Assembly (NCBI RefSeq): GCF_943737015.1 | Contig: NZ_CALSFP010000001.1 | Location: 1,054,001-1,118,000, forward strand | Direction: 5' to 3' | DNA: 64,000 nt | DNA from: Staphylococcus sp. Marseille-Q5304 | GTDB taxonomy: Bacteria; Bacillota; Bacilli; Staphylococcales; Staphylococcaceae | In this document: in pieces, positions 36,569 through 46,640 of the stretch | How the letters are laid out: every line of letters begins with the position of its first letter | Position numbering within the stretch: position 1 is the first letter of the stretch | The notes under the pieces: model-generated | Database searches by the model: none | What the model was told of the DNA's origin: nothing | What the model saw: the letters and a program-made list of their open reading frames with translations, nothing else | Program-made: the position numbers and the translations under genes

Positions 36569-38458
36569 ATGAGTGATCGTTTTATTAAGTTTAATGACGA
36601 ACAAGTAGACGCCAAACAAATCATGATGTTACAAGATTTAGCGCGTTTATTGCTAAAAAATGAACAAACACAAGTAAAAATACAGAAGTTCCCTTATTAT
36701 GATCCAATTTCTAATACGTTGGTAACAAGTTCATTTTGGTCCCATAGGTCAGCTCAAATAGAGCAACTCGGTTTAAAGTCCGACATCATGTTAGCTGCTT
36801 ATGGTTACTCTATGATGGATCAGAGCATTGTTAATCAGGTCATCCATGAAACTGAATTTGGACATCGTAGTTTTTATCAACAATTATTTAAATTACTCGA
36901 AGATCAACGTGTACTCAATGAAATAATAAAATTACGCCCAGCGAGTAAACCTATGATTCAAACACGCATCAACGCACGCCTGAAATTTAACCAAAGTCAA
37001 CTTAATGTCTATAAAACAAAAATGACCTTCACTGATTTAGTCTTTTTATATATAGAGCGCTCATTTTTACTAGAAAATTTCTATGACGCCCCACAAGTAC
37101 ATCCACAAATAGATGATGTATTAGTACAAATGTACCAATACTTGCCTAATTTCTTCTATAATGAGTCATCAGAAGATAATATGTATTTGGCACAAAGAAT
37201 GATGTTTCAAATAGATGATTTACTCAAAGAAGATATGCTCAATGAATATTACCATTTGCCTAAAAAGGTTTACGAATCGATTGAAGCACTACAATTTGAA
37301 GATATAAAACGAACGGATGCCAGTCAAACCGATGGAAAATCAGAAGAATCTAATGACGATGATGTAGTTTCAGAACAAATGGAATCTAAAAATCAAGATA
37401 GTGCATCAGAAGGCGGGGCTTATTTAGAAATGGAGCTCCATGAAGGTGAAAATAGCGATAACGCCATTGATGAGGAAAACGCCCGAGAAGGTGATGCCAG
37501 CGATGATATAACAGATGTTCAAACTAAAAAAGGTAAAGGATCTACACAACAATTAGATAGTGATGAAGGTGAAGCAACGGGTACTCATCCAGCACTTACA
37601 TTATCTGGAATAAATAAAAACGTTGAAATTATATGGAATACACCTGTAATCCAAGACCAAGATATTATTAAATATGAAGACTTTGTATCTCATGTGCAAT
37701 TTGAAATAAAAGACCTAATACAAATTATTAAAAAAGCCATAGACCGTGCACATCAAGATGAACGTCGTAATTTAACTAAAGGGCGTTTACAAAGAAATCT
37801 AATCAATTGGTTTATTGACGACCAATATAAGTTATTTTATAAAAAACAAGATCTAAGCCAAACATTCGACGCTACATTTACTTTATTAGTGGATGCATCA
37901 GCAAGTATGCATGATAAGATGGAAGAAACTCAAAAAGGGGTCGTACTCTTCCATGAAACGTTAAAGTCGTTAAATATTAATCATGAAGTACTTGCCTTTA
38001 ATGAGGATGCATTTGATGCTGATGATAAAAAGCAACCAAATATTATCGATGAAATTATTACTTATCATCATTCTACCTTTGAAAAAGATAGCCCTAGAAT
38101 TATGTCACTGACGCCTCAAGATGATAATCGAGATGGCGTTGCAATTCGAATAGGGGCGAACAGACTAATTCGTCATGCACATAAACAGAAATTCTTGATT
38201 GTCTTCTCTGATGGAGAACCGTCTGCCTTTAATTATGCTCAAGACGGTATATTAGACACTTATGAAGCTGTTGAATCAGCACGTAAACTTGGAATTGAAG
38301 TATTTAATGTATTTTTAAGTCAAGAACCGATTACCGAAGATATAGAACAGACGATTCATAATATTTATGGTCAATATGCACTCTTTGTTGAAGGTGTAGA
38401 ACATTTACCAAGTCATTTATCTCCATTATTAAAGAAATTATTACTAAAATCATTTTAA
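36569..38458 (+). CDS. VWA-domain protein (NorD/CoxE-like), partner of the MoxR ATPase
   Basis: A 629-residue protein. The N-terminal helical part (about 1-240) is followed by a highly acidic, low-complexity linker (about 245-340, many Asp/Glu/Ser). The C-terminal VWA domain (about 430-629) has an intact MIDAS motif LLVDASASM (DxSxS), a distal Thr region, and FSDGEPSAF. This is the architecture of NorD-type proteins that pair with NorQ/MoxR ATPases. GTGAGGG precedes the ATG, and it ends at a bidirectional terminator. Confidence 0.88.
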   Translation: MSDRFIKFNDEQVDAKQIMMLQDLARLLLKNEQTQVKIQKFPYYDPISNTLVTSSFWSHRSAQIEQLGLKSDIMLAAYGYSMMDQSIVNQVIHETEFGHRSFYQQLFKLLEDQRVLNEIIKLRPASKPMIQTRINARLKFNQSQLNVYKTKMTFTDLVFLYIERSFLLENFYDAPQVHPQIDDVLVQMYQYLPNFFYNESSEDNMYLAQRMMFQIDDLLKEDMLNEYYHLPKKVYESIEALQFEDIKRTDASQTDGKSEESNDDDVVSEQMESKNQDSASEGGAYLEMELHEGENSDNAIDEENAREGDASDDITDVQTKKGKGSTQQLDSDEGEATGTHPALTLSGINKNVEIIWNTPVIQDQDIIKYEDFVSHVQFEIKDLIQIIKKAIDRAHQDERRNLTKGRLQRNLINWFIDDQYKLFYKKQDLSQTFDATFTLLVDASASMHDKMEETQKGVVLFHETLKSLNINHEVLAFNEDAFDADDKKQPNIIDEIITYHHSTFEKDSPRIMSLTPQDDNRDGVAIRIGANRLIRHAHKQKFLIVFSDGEPSAFNYAQDGILDTYEAVESARKLGIEVFNVFLSQEPITEDIEQTIHNIYGQYALFVEGVEHLPSHLSPLLKKLLLKSF

Positions 38459-38521
38459 ATGTTTAAAAATCTCAAACTAAACAAATACTTATGTATCTTA
38501 AATATTTAGCATACAAAAAGA

Positions 38522-38560
38522 AGCACGAAATCTAATTTTTTAATAGATTTCGTGCTTTGC
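38522..38560. terminator. Bidirectional terminator between the VWA gene and telA
   Basis: Perfect 13-bp stem AGCACGAAATCTA / TAGATTTCGTGCT between two converging genes, with A-rich and T-rich flanks on the two sides. Confidence 0.88.
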
Positions 38561-38561
38561 T

Positions 38562-39713
38562 TTAATATTTATCTGTTATACGATGTTGTTGTTTCACATC
38601 GATGAGGTGCTCTTGTAATTCTGATTCTAACGATTGTAAATCAGATTCAGCTTGTTTTCGTTTATTTCTACCATCTTCTTGGATTTTTAACGTTTGTTCT
38701 ATCGTTTCAATAATATCACTTTGCGTTGTTTTTAAAGTTTCAATATCTACAATACCACGCTCATTTTCAGTGGCAGTTTCAACCGCATTTTGCTTTAATA
38801 GCTCTGAATTTTTCAATAACAAATCATTCGTCGTGTCAGTAACTGCTTTTTGAGCAGAAACTGCATTACGTTGTCGCATCAATGTTAGGGCGATTGACAT
38901 TTGATTTTTCCATAAAGGAATACTAGTTAATATTGAACTTTGTATTTTTTCAGCAAGTGCTTGATTCACATTTTGAATCATACGAATTTGTGGGGCAGTT
39001 TGAATCGCAATTTGTCGAGATAATTGTAAGTCATATACACGTTTATCTAATCGATCTATAAATTGTTCCATATCAGATGCAGCTTGCACATCCATTTGGT
39101 TCCCCGTAGATTTTGCTTTGTCCATTAATTTAGGCACTTCTTCTTCTTTTAATTGTGCCTGCTTTAACTTAGCTGCTTCGATATATATAGACAACTCATT
39201 AAAATAATCTTTATTCATATCATATAGTTCATCTAACATTTCAACATCTTTATTTAAATTGCGTTTATGCTTATCTAATTCAATAGAAATGCGATCAATT
39301 TGAGAGCCGACAGATTGCATTCTAGAAAAAATTTCATTTGCCGATGCTTTCGTACGTTTGAACAATCTTTTTAATTTTGATTGGTTTTGCTGATTGAGTT
39401 CATCAGGGTTTACAGACTTTAACTTACTCATTAAACCATTAAGTGATTCACCGACCGGTCCAACGTCTCCCGTTTTTACTTCATTTAATATACGATGAGA
39501 GAAATGTGACATACCTGATTGAGCTTGTGTACCATAATTTAATAATCCTTCGTTATCCATTGGTTTTATACTTTTACTGAGTTGTTTAATTTTTTCTTGT
39601 TCTTCTTCTGAAAATTGTTGTCGCTGTTCTATAATATTTGAATTGTCATTTGAATTATTATCAATATATTTATCCAATGGGTGTGAATTTAATAAGTCGT
39701 GTTCATCTGGCAT
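38562..39713 (-). CDS. TelA/YceH family protein (toxic anion resistance family)
   Basis: A 383-residue, almost entirely helical, soluble protein of the TelA family. Members are associated with tellurite or cell-envelope-drug tolerance, but their biochemistry is unclear. Recognisable stretches are IKPMDNEGLLNYGTQAQSGM, SHRILNEVKTGDVGPVGESL and QIRMIQNVNQALAEKIQSSI. It is preceded by xpaC 23 bp upstream on the same strand; XpaC-TelA pairs are common in Firmicutes. Confidence 0.88.
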   Translation of the reverse strand: MPDEHDLLNSHPLDKYIDNNSNDNSNIIEQRQQFSEEEQEKIKQLSKSIKPMDNEGLLNYGTQAQSGMSHFSHRILNEVKTGDVGPVGESLNGLMSKLKSVNPDELNQQNQSKLKRLFKRTKASANEIFSRMQSVGSQIDRISIELDKHKRNLNKDVEMLDELYDMNKDYFNELSIYIEAAKLKQAQLKEEEVPKLMDKAKSTGNQMDVQAASDMEQFIDRLDKRVYDLQLSRQIAIQTAPQIRMIQNVNQALAEKIQSSILTSIPLWKNQMSIALTLMRQRNAVSAQKAVTDTTNDLLLKNSELLKQNAVETATENERGIVDIETLKTTQSDIIETIEQTLKIQEDGRNKRKQAESDLQSLESELQEHLIDVKQQHRITDKY

Positions 39714-39736
39714 CTTTCTATCACTCCGTATAAATA

Positions 39737-40357
39737 TTATTTGTGTCGTTTTTGTTCCATTTTATTTACTTCAATTTCAACGTCTAATTTATTAAAGTCG
39801 CTTTCATTTACTCTTTTTAAATCGGCTACCATCGTTCTTCTAACTTCTTCTAAAGTAATACGTGTTTGTTCGAGCTTCTGCTTTTCTTCTTGTGATTTTT
39901 TTGGGGATTTAGCTAATCTCGTATATGATTCTATTAAGATTAAAGCATTATCAATATGTGAATAGAAAAAGCTTTCCACATTGAAAAATATAGCCGGTTG
40001 TTGTTTCACTGATAAGAAAATTGCACGTGAAATTCGGTATATATCATTAATTTGTTTAAAGTCTTTTAACGATCTTATATTGACAAATGATTTTAAAATG
40101 CGCTTATTCTTTTCTTGAACTTGCTTTAATTGATTTTTAACAAATAGGTAATCTCTTCTAGATAATCCAATTTCTTTTAAATACTTTCTTGAAGTTAAGC
40201 GTTGGGTAGGGAAATAGACGAATAAAAAAGTTAATGCTGAAATTAAAGCATCAAAAACCATTTGAATTTCAAGTGCAAACACACTAACAATCCAAGCAAT
40301 TATTGCAATAGGAAATCCAATGATTACTCCCAAAAGTCGAGAAATATTATATCTCAA
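39737..40357 (-). CDS. XpaC family membrane protein
   Basis: A 206-residue protein with two hydrophobic segments near the N-terminus (about 8-30 and 33-50) and a long helical, basic cytoplasmic part. It matches the XpaC/YceG-type family named for 5-bromo-4-chloroindolyl phosphate hydrolysis in Bacillus; no phosphatase motif is visible, so enzymatic activity is doubtful. It lies directly upstream of the telA-like gene and 13 bp downstream of the acylphosphatase gene, forming a three-gene minus-strand operon. Confidence 0.82.
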   Translation of the reverse strand: MRYNISRLLGVIIGFPIAIIAWIVSVFALEIQMVFDALISALTFLFVYFPTQRLTSRKYLKEIGLSRRDYLFVKNQLKQVQEKNKRILKSFVNIRSLKDFKQINDIYRISRAIFLSVKQQPAIFFNVESFFYSHIDNALILIESYTRLAKSPKKSQEEKQKLEQTRITLEEVRRTMVADLKRVNESDFNKLDVEIEVNKMEQKRHK

Positions 40358-40370
40358 TTGTCATCTTCCT

Positions 40371-40640
40371 TTATATCGATTTAAATTTTGTCCATGAATT
40401 TGTCGTATCCAATACATCTATCGTATAATCCTTAACTTTAGAAACGGGTGAAGCTCCATTTACAACTGCATCTATAAATGCATTTAAGTCTTCCTCTTCA
40501 CCTTGAGCATATATTTCAACGTAATTATCTACGTTTTGTACTGTACCTACAATTTGATATCGCTTTGCAATCTTAGCAGTATAATATCTAAAACCGACAC
40601 CTTGTACAGTACCAAATACTTTAATATGCTTACATTGCAT
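40371..40640 (-). CDS. acyP: Acylphosphatase
   Basis: A small enzyme that hydrolyses acyl phosphates such as carbamoyl or acetyl phosphate. The 89-residue protein has the phosphate-binding loop VQGVGFRYYT with the catalytic Arg18, and the catalytic Asn36 in VGTVQNVDNYVEI. The frame extends 7 codons further upstream, but AGGTGAT there is the ribosome-binding site for ATG 40640. It is the first gene of the acyP-xpaC-telA set. Confidence 0.92.
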   Translation of the reverse strand: MQCKHIKVFGTVQGVGFRYYTAKIAKRYQIVGTVQNVDNYVEIYAQGEEEDLNAFIDAVVNGASPVSKVKDYTIDVLDTTNSWTKFKSI

Positions 40641-40907
40641 ATAATCACCTCTTACCTTCATTATACGAAATTTAACAGTTCAACACTAATAATTGCGTTT
40701 ATAAAGTATCTAGGCATCCGTCAAAAGTATGAGCCGTAAAACTTGATTTTACATTGTATGTCGTTACAATATAAAACATAATCTAATGGTATCCGTAAAT
40801 AACGAAATGATAAACAATTTGATTAATTATAATTGAATAATGAAGTAACAAGTCAATTCTCAAAACTACCAAGTTGACTTTGCGCCGAATATGAAAGGGT
40901 GGAAAAA

Positions 40908-41213
40908 ATGTGGACTGTAACAAAAATTCGCGCAGATTATGAAGGATGGTGGTTATTCGATAATTGGAAAGATCAGATTATAGAATATTACAACTTCGAA
41001 ACGTATAACGAAATGATAAATAAATATATTGAACTCATTGAGTTAAGTAAAGATAAATATGATAATCATTTAGTTGGCAAACACAATATTCATGCATTTT
41101 TTAACAATTGTGATTTAAAATTTTGTGAAGACTGTGATGAAGATCTTCAAATATTTTATAGTTTTATAGTTCTAAAAAATAATGAAGTTTATTATAATTT
41201 GCCTCTTTATTAA
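40908..41213 (+). CDS. DUF1033 family protein
   Basis: A 101-residue acidic protein assigned to DUF1033 from its start MWTVTKIRADYEGWWLFDNW and the FFNNCDLKFCEDCDEDLQIF segment, both typical. It has no membrane segment; the two close cysteines (FCEDCDED) could bind metal, which is inference. GTG at 40899 is part of the AAGGGTGG ribosome-binding site, so ATG 40908 is the start. Function unknown. Confidence 0.8.
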   Translation: MWTVTKIRADYEGWWLFDNWKDQIIEYYNFETYNEMINKYIELIELSKDKYDNHLVGKHNIHAFFNNCDLKFCEDCDEDLQIFYSFIVLKNNEVYYNLPLY

Positions 41214-41397
41214 AAATTACTTTTTTAATATTTGTATTGCATTTCACCTCAAAATGCCTTATAATACGTATTAAGCAATTGTTTTATTCCATATTGCAAA
41301 GAATATTGTGTGACAGATAATAGCTGTGAAATTGTATTTTTTGTAATATGCGAATAACGCATATTGAATGAATTTTAGTCTTGGAGGTTTCACAGTT

Positions 41398-41598
41398 ATG
41401 AAACAAGGTACAGTAAAATGGTTTAACGCTGAAAAAGGTTTTGGTTTTATCGAAGTTGAAGGAGAAAACGACGTATTCGTACACTTCTCAGCTATTAACC
41501 AAGAAGGTTACAAATCATTAGAAGAAGGTCAATCAGTAGAATTTGAAGTAGTTGAAGGCGACCGCGGTCCTCAAGCTGCAAACGTTGCTAAACTATAA
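41398..41598 (+). CDS. cspA: Cold shock protein (CspA-type)
   Basis: A 66-residue single-stranded nucleic-acid chaperone. RNP1 KGFGFIEV (residues about 16-23) and RNP2 VFVHFSAI (about 28-35) are intact. The frame stays open 10 codons upstream, but TGGAGG lies 11 bases before ATG 41398. The 5' region (about 41285-41397) is long and AT-rich, with a GCGAATAACGC inverted repeat near 41350, as expected for a cold-shock mRNA leader; structure not verified. A terminator follows. Confidence 0.95.
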   Translation: MKQGTVKWFNAEKGFGFIEVEGENDVFVHFSAINQEGYKSLEEGQSVEFEVVEGDRGPQAANVAKL

Positions 41599-41623
41599 AT
41601 ATAAATTGAAATATTGATTAGAC

Positions 41624-41652
41624 AAAGAGCCTTCTTTAAGGTTCTTTTTTTA
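41624..41652 (+). terminator. Terminator of cspA
   Basis: Stem AAAGAGCCTT / AAGGTTCTTT (one G-U pair), CTTT loop, T-run. Confidence 0.85.
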
Positions 41653-41703
41653 TTATAAATATAAACGTTGTCAATTTATAATTTAGATACAAATTTTTTT
41701 AAT

Positions 41704-41745
41704 TGACAAAGAGTCTGAAACATTTTTTGTTTCAGGCTCTTTTTA
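41704..41745. repeat. Divergent copy of the GAGTCTGAGACA hairpin
   Basis: GACAAAGAGTCTGAAACA pairs with TGTTTCAGGCTCTTT, followed by T-rich DNA. It differs from the other copies by changes on both arms that mostly keep pairing (GAGACA to GAAACA with TGTCTC to TGTTTC), i.e. a compensatory change. It follows the cspA terminator, giving two hairpins in tandem. Confidence 0.8.
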
Positions 41746-41882
41746 ATATATATTGCTTCATATCAATCTAAATACTATAGGTACATAAATTCGTACTATG
41801 TTAATTAATATTGCCTTCTTCAAATCACAAACTTACTATATTACTATCTCATTTATCAGATTAAATAAAGAAGGGTAGATAT

Positions 41883-42845
41883 ATGAGAAATAGAGTAAGT
41901 GACATTTTAAATATTGAAAAACCTATTATTCAAGGTGCGTTAAATTCTTTAACAAATCCAGAATTTGTTGCCGCAGTAAGTGAAGCAGGAGGCCTCGGTA
42001 TTATGGGGCCTAATGCTGGAGAAGCAAGAAATACGCGTTCGGCAGTTGAAACAACAGAACGGATGAGAAAGGAAATTAGAAAAATTAAAGCGCTAACTGA
42101 TAAACCTTTTGCATCTACAATTATGGTGAATACACGTATGAACTTTACTTATCGTATTGTAGATATGCTAATCGAAGAAGAAGTCCCTGCAATTTTAGTG
42201 AATGAAATACTAGATGAAACAATTTATAATAAAATTAAAAAACATAACATCAAAATTATATACCGTCCGATTACTCCTACAACCGAAAAAGCCAAAGCTG
42301 CAGAAAAACTAGGTGCAGATGTCTTTGTAGCAACAGGTTTTGACGAAGGCGGTTCTGTACCAGAGCGAATTATCGGCACATTCTCAATAGTACCGATGAT
42401 TGCCGATTCGATTGATATTCCAGTAATTGCTGCTGGTGGGATAGGTGATGTTAGAGGAGTTAGGGCTGCATTTGCACTCGGCGCTGAAGCAGTATATATA
42501 GGTAGTGCCTTTATTCCAACATATGAAAATCCAGCTGCTAAAAATGTAAAACAGTATATCGTAGATTCAAAAGCTGAAGACATTCTTCTTTTTAGAAGCG
42601 AACCTGCTTATTATCGTTCACTTCCTGGCAAATTGGCACACGAGTTGGTCGAAATGGACAAAGCTGGTGCGACAAATGAAGAATTAGCCAAACATATGGG
42701 TGCAGGTAAAAAAATGCGACTAGGCATGGTAGAAGGTGATACAGATAACGGTTATGTTTCTGTGGGTACCGGAATAAGTCCAATAAAATCTATTCGAAGC
42801 GTTAAAGAAGTAGTAGATGATTTGATGCAGGACTTTAACGATTAA
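41883..42845 (+). CDS. Nitronate monooxygenase / FabK-like flavin enzyme
   Basis: A 320-residue TIM-barrel FMN enzyme of the 2-nitropropane dioxygenase/nitronate monooxygenase family. It shows KPIIQGALNS-type start, EAGGLGIMGP, VFVATGFDEGGSVPE (family H/G-rich loop, here without the usual GGH) and the FMN-phosphate-binding IPVIAAGGIGD followed by ALGAEAVYIGSAFI. The absence of the catalytic His of classical nitronate monooxygenases in ATGFDEGGS suggests a different substrate. The ribosome-binding site is AAGAAGGG. It is monocistronic, with a terminator following. Confidence 0.82.
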   Translation: MRNRVSDILNIEKPIIQGALNSLTNPEFVAAVSEAGGLGIMGPNAGEARNTRSAVETTERMRKEIRKIKALTDKPFASTIMVNTRMNFTYRIVDMLIEEEVPAILVNEILDETIYNKIKKHNIKIIYRPITPTTEKAKAAEKLGADVFVATGFDEGGSVPERIIGTFSIVPMIADSIDIPVIAAGGIGDVRGVRAAFALGAEAVYIGSAFIPTYENPAAKNVKQYIVDSKAEDILLFRSEPAYYRSLPGKLAHELVEMDKAGATNEELAKHMGAGKKMRLGMVEGDTDNGYVSVGTGISPIKSIRSVKEVVDDLMQDFND

Positions 42846-42870
42846 ATATAGAGGTTGAGTTGAATTGTTA

Positions 42871-42915
42871 AAACCCATGAAAAGTTTTATAGTAACATCT
42901 TTTCATGGGCTTATT
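42871..42915. terminator. Bidirectional terminator between the flavin enzyme gene and lysA
   Basis: Inverted repeat AACCCATGAAAAG / CTTTTCATGGGCTT between converging genes; T-rich on the plus side and TTTT on the minus side, so it can end the whole lysC-lysA operon as well. Confidence 0.88.
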
Positions 42916-42952
42916 TTATATTCATAATTCAATCAATAAATGTATTTTATAT

Positions 42953-44218
42953 TTATTTTGTATCATTAATAATTAATTGGCGAAGTGATTGACGCTTAAT
43001 AACTTCTCTAGCTTTACCATCCTTAATAAAGAAGACTGAAGGCTTTTGCATTTGATTGTAATTTGAAGCCATAGAATAGTGGTAGGCACCTGTTGATAAT
43101 ATTGCTAAATAATCTCCACGTTGAACAGAACTTGGTAACTTCGCATCTTTAATAATAATATCTCCAGACTCACACAATTTACCAGCAATCGTTACTGTTT
43201 CATCCGCTTCCTCATTTCTATTTACTAATAATGCTTCATACTTTGCATCATATAGTGCAGTACGAATATGATCACTCATACCACCATCAACGGATACATA
43301 TTTATTTACATTCGGTATTTCTTTAATAGTACCAACCTCGTATAAAGTAATGCCCGCTTCACCAACAATTGATCTTCCTGGTTCAATACCAATTTCTGGT
43401 ACAGGATAGCTTAATTCTTCTGTAATTTGCTTGATTGCATCTGTGATTTCAGCAATACCTTCTTCGATAGGGAAACTAACATCACCCTTGACATATTTAA
43501 TACCGAATCCACCACCTAAGTTAAGTAAATCAACTTCAATGTCATTTTCTTTTAACCATTGTAATACTAAACGGGCAGTTTCTATCATTGCTTCCGTTCC
43601 TTCAATTTGTGAACCAACATGGAAGTGCACACCTTTTAATGATAAGTGCTTAGAAGTTTGAACTTGTTCTACAGCTTGTTGTGCTAAACCATGCTTAATA
43701 GATAAACCAAACTTGCTATATTCCTGACCAGTTTGTATAAATTCATGTGTATGTGCTTCCACACCAGGATTCAAACGAATAACAACATTCGTAGTTTCAC
43801 TCGCATAGCTATCAATTAAAGCTATTTCATCTAATGAATCAATAACGATATAACCGACTTTATTTTCTAAAGCATAGCGGATTTCTTGTTTCGTCTTATT
43901 GTTACCGTGGAAGTGAATATGTTGAGGGTCAAACCCTGCAGCAAGTGCTGTATATAATTCACCTTCAGAAACGACATCAAGTTCTAATCCTTCTTCCTCA
44001 ACTAATTTCACCATTTGTAAACATGTAAATGCTTTAGATGCATATGAAATATTATATTTTAAACCACTTTTCTTAAATGCATCGTGGTAACGTTGCATCT
44101 GATTTCTTATTTCTGTCTCATCATAAACAATTGTTGGTGTACCAAAACTTTGAGCGACTGTTTTAAGGCTTGTACCACCCATTGTAAGTTCACCGTTATT
44201 ATTATATTCAGTTACCAT
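42953..44218 (-). CDS. lysA: Diaminopimelate decarboxylase
   Basis: PLP enzyme converting meso-diaminopimelate to L-lysine, the last step of lysine synthesis. The 421-residue fold-type III protein has the PLP-lysine in ISYASKAFTCLQM, the segment LNLGGGFGIKY, EPGRSIVGEAGITLY, and CESGDIIIKDAKLP with the substrate-binding Cys from the partner subunit. It is the last gene of the minus-strand lysine operon, 3 bp after the racemase gene. Staphylococcal peptidoglycan uses L-lysine, so it also supplies wall synthesis. Confidence 0.97.
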   Translation of the reverse strand: MVTEYNNNGELTMGGTSLKTVAQSFGTPTIVYDETEIRNQMQRYHDAFKKSGLKYNISYASKAFTCLQMVKLVEEEGLELDVVSEGELYTALAAGFDPQHIHFHGNNKTKQEIRYALENKVGYIVIDSLDEIALIDSYASETTNVVIRLNPGVEAHTHEFIQTGQEYSKFGLSIKHGLAQQAVEQVQTSKHLSLKGVHFHVGSQIEGTEAMIETARLVLQWLKENDIEVDLLNLGGGFGIKYVKGDVSFPIEEGIAEITDAIKQITEELSYPVPEIGIEPGRSIVGEAGITLYEVGTIKEIPNVNKYVSVDGGMSDHIRTALYDAKYEALLVNRNEEADETVTIAGKLCESGDIIIKDAKLPSSVQRGDYLAILSTGAYHYSMASNYNQMQKPSVFFIKDGKAREVIKRQSLRQLIINDTK

Positions 44219-44221
44219 AAT

Positions 44222-45295
44222 TTATCTATACTCCTTTATTAATGAATCGTGATTCATTGCACTTAATTGTTCGGAATTTGCACCTACACCTTTAAAGGTA
44301 TATTCGTCCACGCGTATGTCATTACTGTATAATGTAACTTCATCTTGCGCTTGAACTTGCTCATCAACTTCGACAAACATATGGCTCATCATCAAGGCTC
44401 GAATAGGGTAGCGTTTGCCATTGATAAGTGCTTCATGTTTAGCTCTTGATTTTAAAATGCCATCGCCATAACCAACATCAACCACCGCCAGGCGAGTTTG
44501 ATCATTTTGCGCTTCAAACGCAAAGCTATATCCACAAAAATCTCCGGCATTAACTTCTCTTATTTGAATAATATTACCTTTGACGGTTAGAGACTGGCGA
44601 ATCTCGTCTTCGTTTATTGTACTATACGGTCTTGAACCATACAAAGCAATACCGATTCGAGCATGTGTGTGATGGGGGAGGACGTCATTTTCTCTATAAT
44701 AACTGGCGCTATTTTGGGCATGTATCATCTCAAATTGATAGCCTTCACTTAATAAAGTTTCAACTACATCTAGCCATGCTTGACGTTCAATTGAATATTC
44801 AGGTACATCAAATTCATCTGCATAACCGAAATGTGTCCATAAACCTGCAATTTTCATTTTATGTACATTATTATTTTGAGCATGATGTTCTAACACTTCT
44901 TTAATTTCTGAAAGAGATTTAAACCCAGAACGATGTAATAGATTTTCAAATTCTAAGTGTACATGAATATCACGTAAATCTTCTAAATGTTCATAGTAAA
45001 ATGATAGGGAAGGTAAAGTCATGTGAATATTATGTTCACGTACCTTGTCAAACTCGTAAACTGCATTCATCAAAAATATTGTTGCATTTGGTGCTAATGC
45101 ACGCACACGAATAGCCTCTCTTAAAGATGTCGTACTAAATGTATTGATACCTGCTCGTAAAAACTGTTGTACAGCAAATTCTAAACCATAGTGATATGCA
45201 TTATTTTTAACTACAGCCATAATAGAATTTCCTTTAACAACGTTTACTGCATTTTTATAAAATTGTTCTGTATCTACCGACCAAATCGCAGTCAT
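44222..45295 (-). CDS. Alanine racemase homologue in the lysine operon
   Basis: A 357-residue fold-type III PLP enzyme. The PLP-lysine is in [15 protein letters not shown] (about Lys30), where the usual motif is VKANAYGHG, so the catalytic loop is atypical. [16 protein letters not shown] contains the second-base Tyr region and DVGYGDG the C-terminal domain. S. aureus carries an equivalent second racemase (alr2) at this place. Racemisation of alanine is likely, but the altered motif leaves room for another amino-acid substrate. Its start overlaps the stop of the M20 gene by one base (TAATG). Confidence 0.88.
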   Translation of the reverse strand: MTAIWSVDTEQFYKNAVNVVKGNSIMAVVKNNAYHYGLEFAVQQFLRAGINTFSTTSLREAIRVRALAPNATIFLMNAVYEFDKVREHNIHMTLPSLSFYYEHLEDLRDIHVHLEFENLLHRSGFKSLSEIKEVLEHHAQNNNVHKMKIAGLWTHFGYADEFDVPEYSIERQAWLDVVETLLSEGYQFEMIHAQNSASYYRENDVLPHHTHARIGIALYGSRPYSTINEDEIRQSLTVKGNIIQIREVNAGDFCGYSFAFEAQNDQTRLAVVDVGYGDGILKSRAKHEALINGKRYPIRALMMSHMFVEVDEQVQAQDEVTLYSNDIRVDEYTFKGVGANSEQLSAMNHDSLIKEYR

Positions 45296-46449
45296 TAACC
45301 ATGCACCTCATCATAAGTTGATAATATTTGTTCATAATAATCTGCTATACGAATGAGCATATGCTCATTAAAATTCAATGTAGCAGTATGGAGACCTGTT
45401 ACAAATCCTTTTTCTTCATCTCTTGTACCTACAAATACAAAGTAACTTGGAGCCATACGTTGATAAAAGCTAAAATCCTCACCGAATAAAAATGGAGTTG
45501 GTTTATCAATGATTTCCAAGTCTGAGCTTTCTAAACCTCGAACCACATGTTTACGTAAAGAAGGATCATTATACGTAGGCGGATAACCTTCTGCAAATTC
45601 TACTCTACATTCAACATTAAATAGCAAAGCAACACTTTCAGAAATTTTGTTCATTTGATTTTTAACAATTTCTAAATCCTTTTCATCATAAGTACGGATT
45701 GTGCCTTCTAAATAACCGTGACTAGGGACAGTATTAATCGCTTCACCCGCTTCAAAGTGCCCCATGTGTACAATGTTACGTTTTAATCCATTTAAATGAT
45801 ATTGTTGAATTTGTCCTACTTGAGTCAACACGTGTTGTAACGCTTCACCACATGAATGACCTTGTTCTTTATCAGCTACATGACTAGATAGGCCATGTAA
45901 GTAAAAACGGTATTCTGTTGCACTTGCAGTAATTTCTTCATCTCTAATTACAACTTTTCCTTCATTTTCAAATGGGTTAACGTGAACACCAAACACTGAT
46001 TCAATAGGATACTTATCAAATGCGCCTGCTCGAATTAATCGATTCGCGCCGCCACCTGTTTCTTCAGCTGGTTGAAAGATAAAAACGACATTTTGCGGTA
46101 ATGTACCTTGATCTGCCATAGCTTTACAACGTTTAACAAATAACATTAACGCTGTAGTATGCCCATCATGACCACACGCATGCATCACATTGTCTGTTTT
46201 ACTTTTATATGGCACCTCATTTTCCTCAAATATAGGTAGCGCATCTATATCTGCACGAAAAGCAATAGTATGGGTACCGTTTCCTGGTAAATATGCGATG
46301 AGACCTGTTTCTAATGGTCGTTCATATTCGATTCCGTATTCATCTAAAAATTTGGCAATATATGTAGTTGTTTCAAATTCATGCAAGCTCAATTCTGGAT
46401 GTTGATGTAAATGACGTCTATGTTTAGTTACAAATTCTAATTCGTTCAT
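45295..46449 (-). CDS. M20 family amidohydrolase, probable N-acetyl-diaminopimelate deacetylase
   Basis: A 384-residue metallopeptidase of the M20D group. Metal-binding and catalytic stretches are [26 protein letters not shown] (Cys/His ligands), [10 protein letters not shown] (catalytic Glu) and [13 protein letters not shown]. Because the operon uses the acetylated DAP branch (DapD/DapH acetyltransferase), the natural role is deacetylation of N-acetyl-LL-diaminopimelate; this is inference from context, as M20D enzymes also act on other acyl-amino acids. It lies 191 bp after dapD, with a repeat hairpin between, and overlaps the racemase start. Confidence 0.87.
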   Translation of the reverse strand: MNELEFVTKHRRHLHQHPELSLHEFETTTYIAKFLDEYGIEYERPLETGLIAYLPGNGTHTIAFRADIDALPIFEENEVPYKSKTDNVMHACGHDGHTTALMLFVKRCKAMADQGTLPQNVVFIFQPAEETGGGANRLIRAGAFDKYPIESVFGVHVNPFENEGKVVIRDEEITASATEYRFYLHGLSSHVADKEQGHSCGEALQHVLTQVGQIQQYHLNGLKRNIVHMGHFEAGEAINTVPSHGYLEGTIRTYDEKDLEIVKNQMNKISESVALLFNVECRVEFAEGYPPTYNDPSLRKHVVRGLESSDLEIIDKPTPFLFGEDFSFYQRMAPSYFVFVGTRDEEKGFVTGLHTATLNFNEHMLIRIADYYEQILSTYDEVHG

Positions 46450-46533
46450 GGTTATCAGATCCTTATAAAATAATATTCAATTGAAAATAGGTATCACGTT
46501 TAATCAATACCATATTTTTATGTATAAAAATTT

Positions 46534-46613
46534 AGAAGCCAATAGGGTGGGGCATTTAAAAATAAGTCATTGCTTATTTTGGATTAGAGTCCGCCCCGAC
46601 CTCAATTGCTTCT
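46534..46613. repeat. Intergenic hairpin repeat (GGGGCA type) inside the lysine operon
   Basis: Outer arms AGAAGCCAAT / ATTGCTTCT and inner arms GGGTGGGGC / GCCCCGACC fold into one long imperfect hairpin of about 80 nt between dapD and the M20 gene. It resembles the GTGGGGCAGAA-type repeats at 52736 and 35557. It may stabilise the upstream mRNA or reduce transcription into the downstream three genes. Confidence 0.78.
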
Positions 46614-46640
46614 AATGTGTTTTGACTTTAGCTTAAAGTA

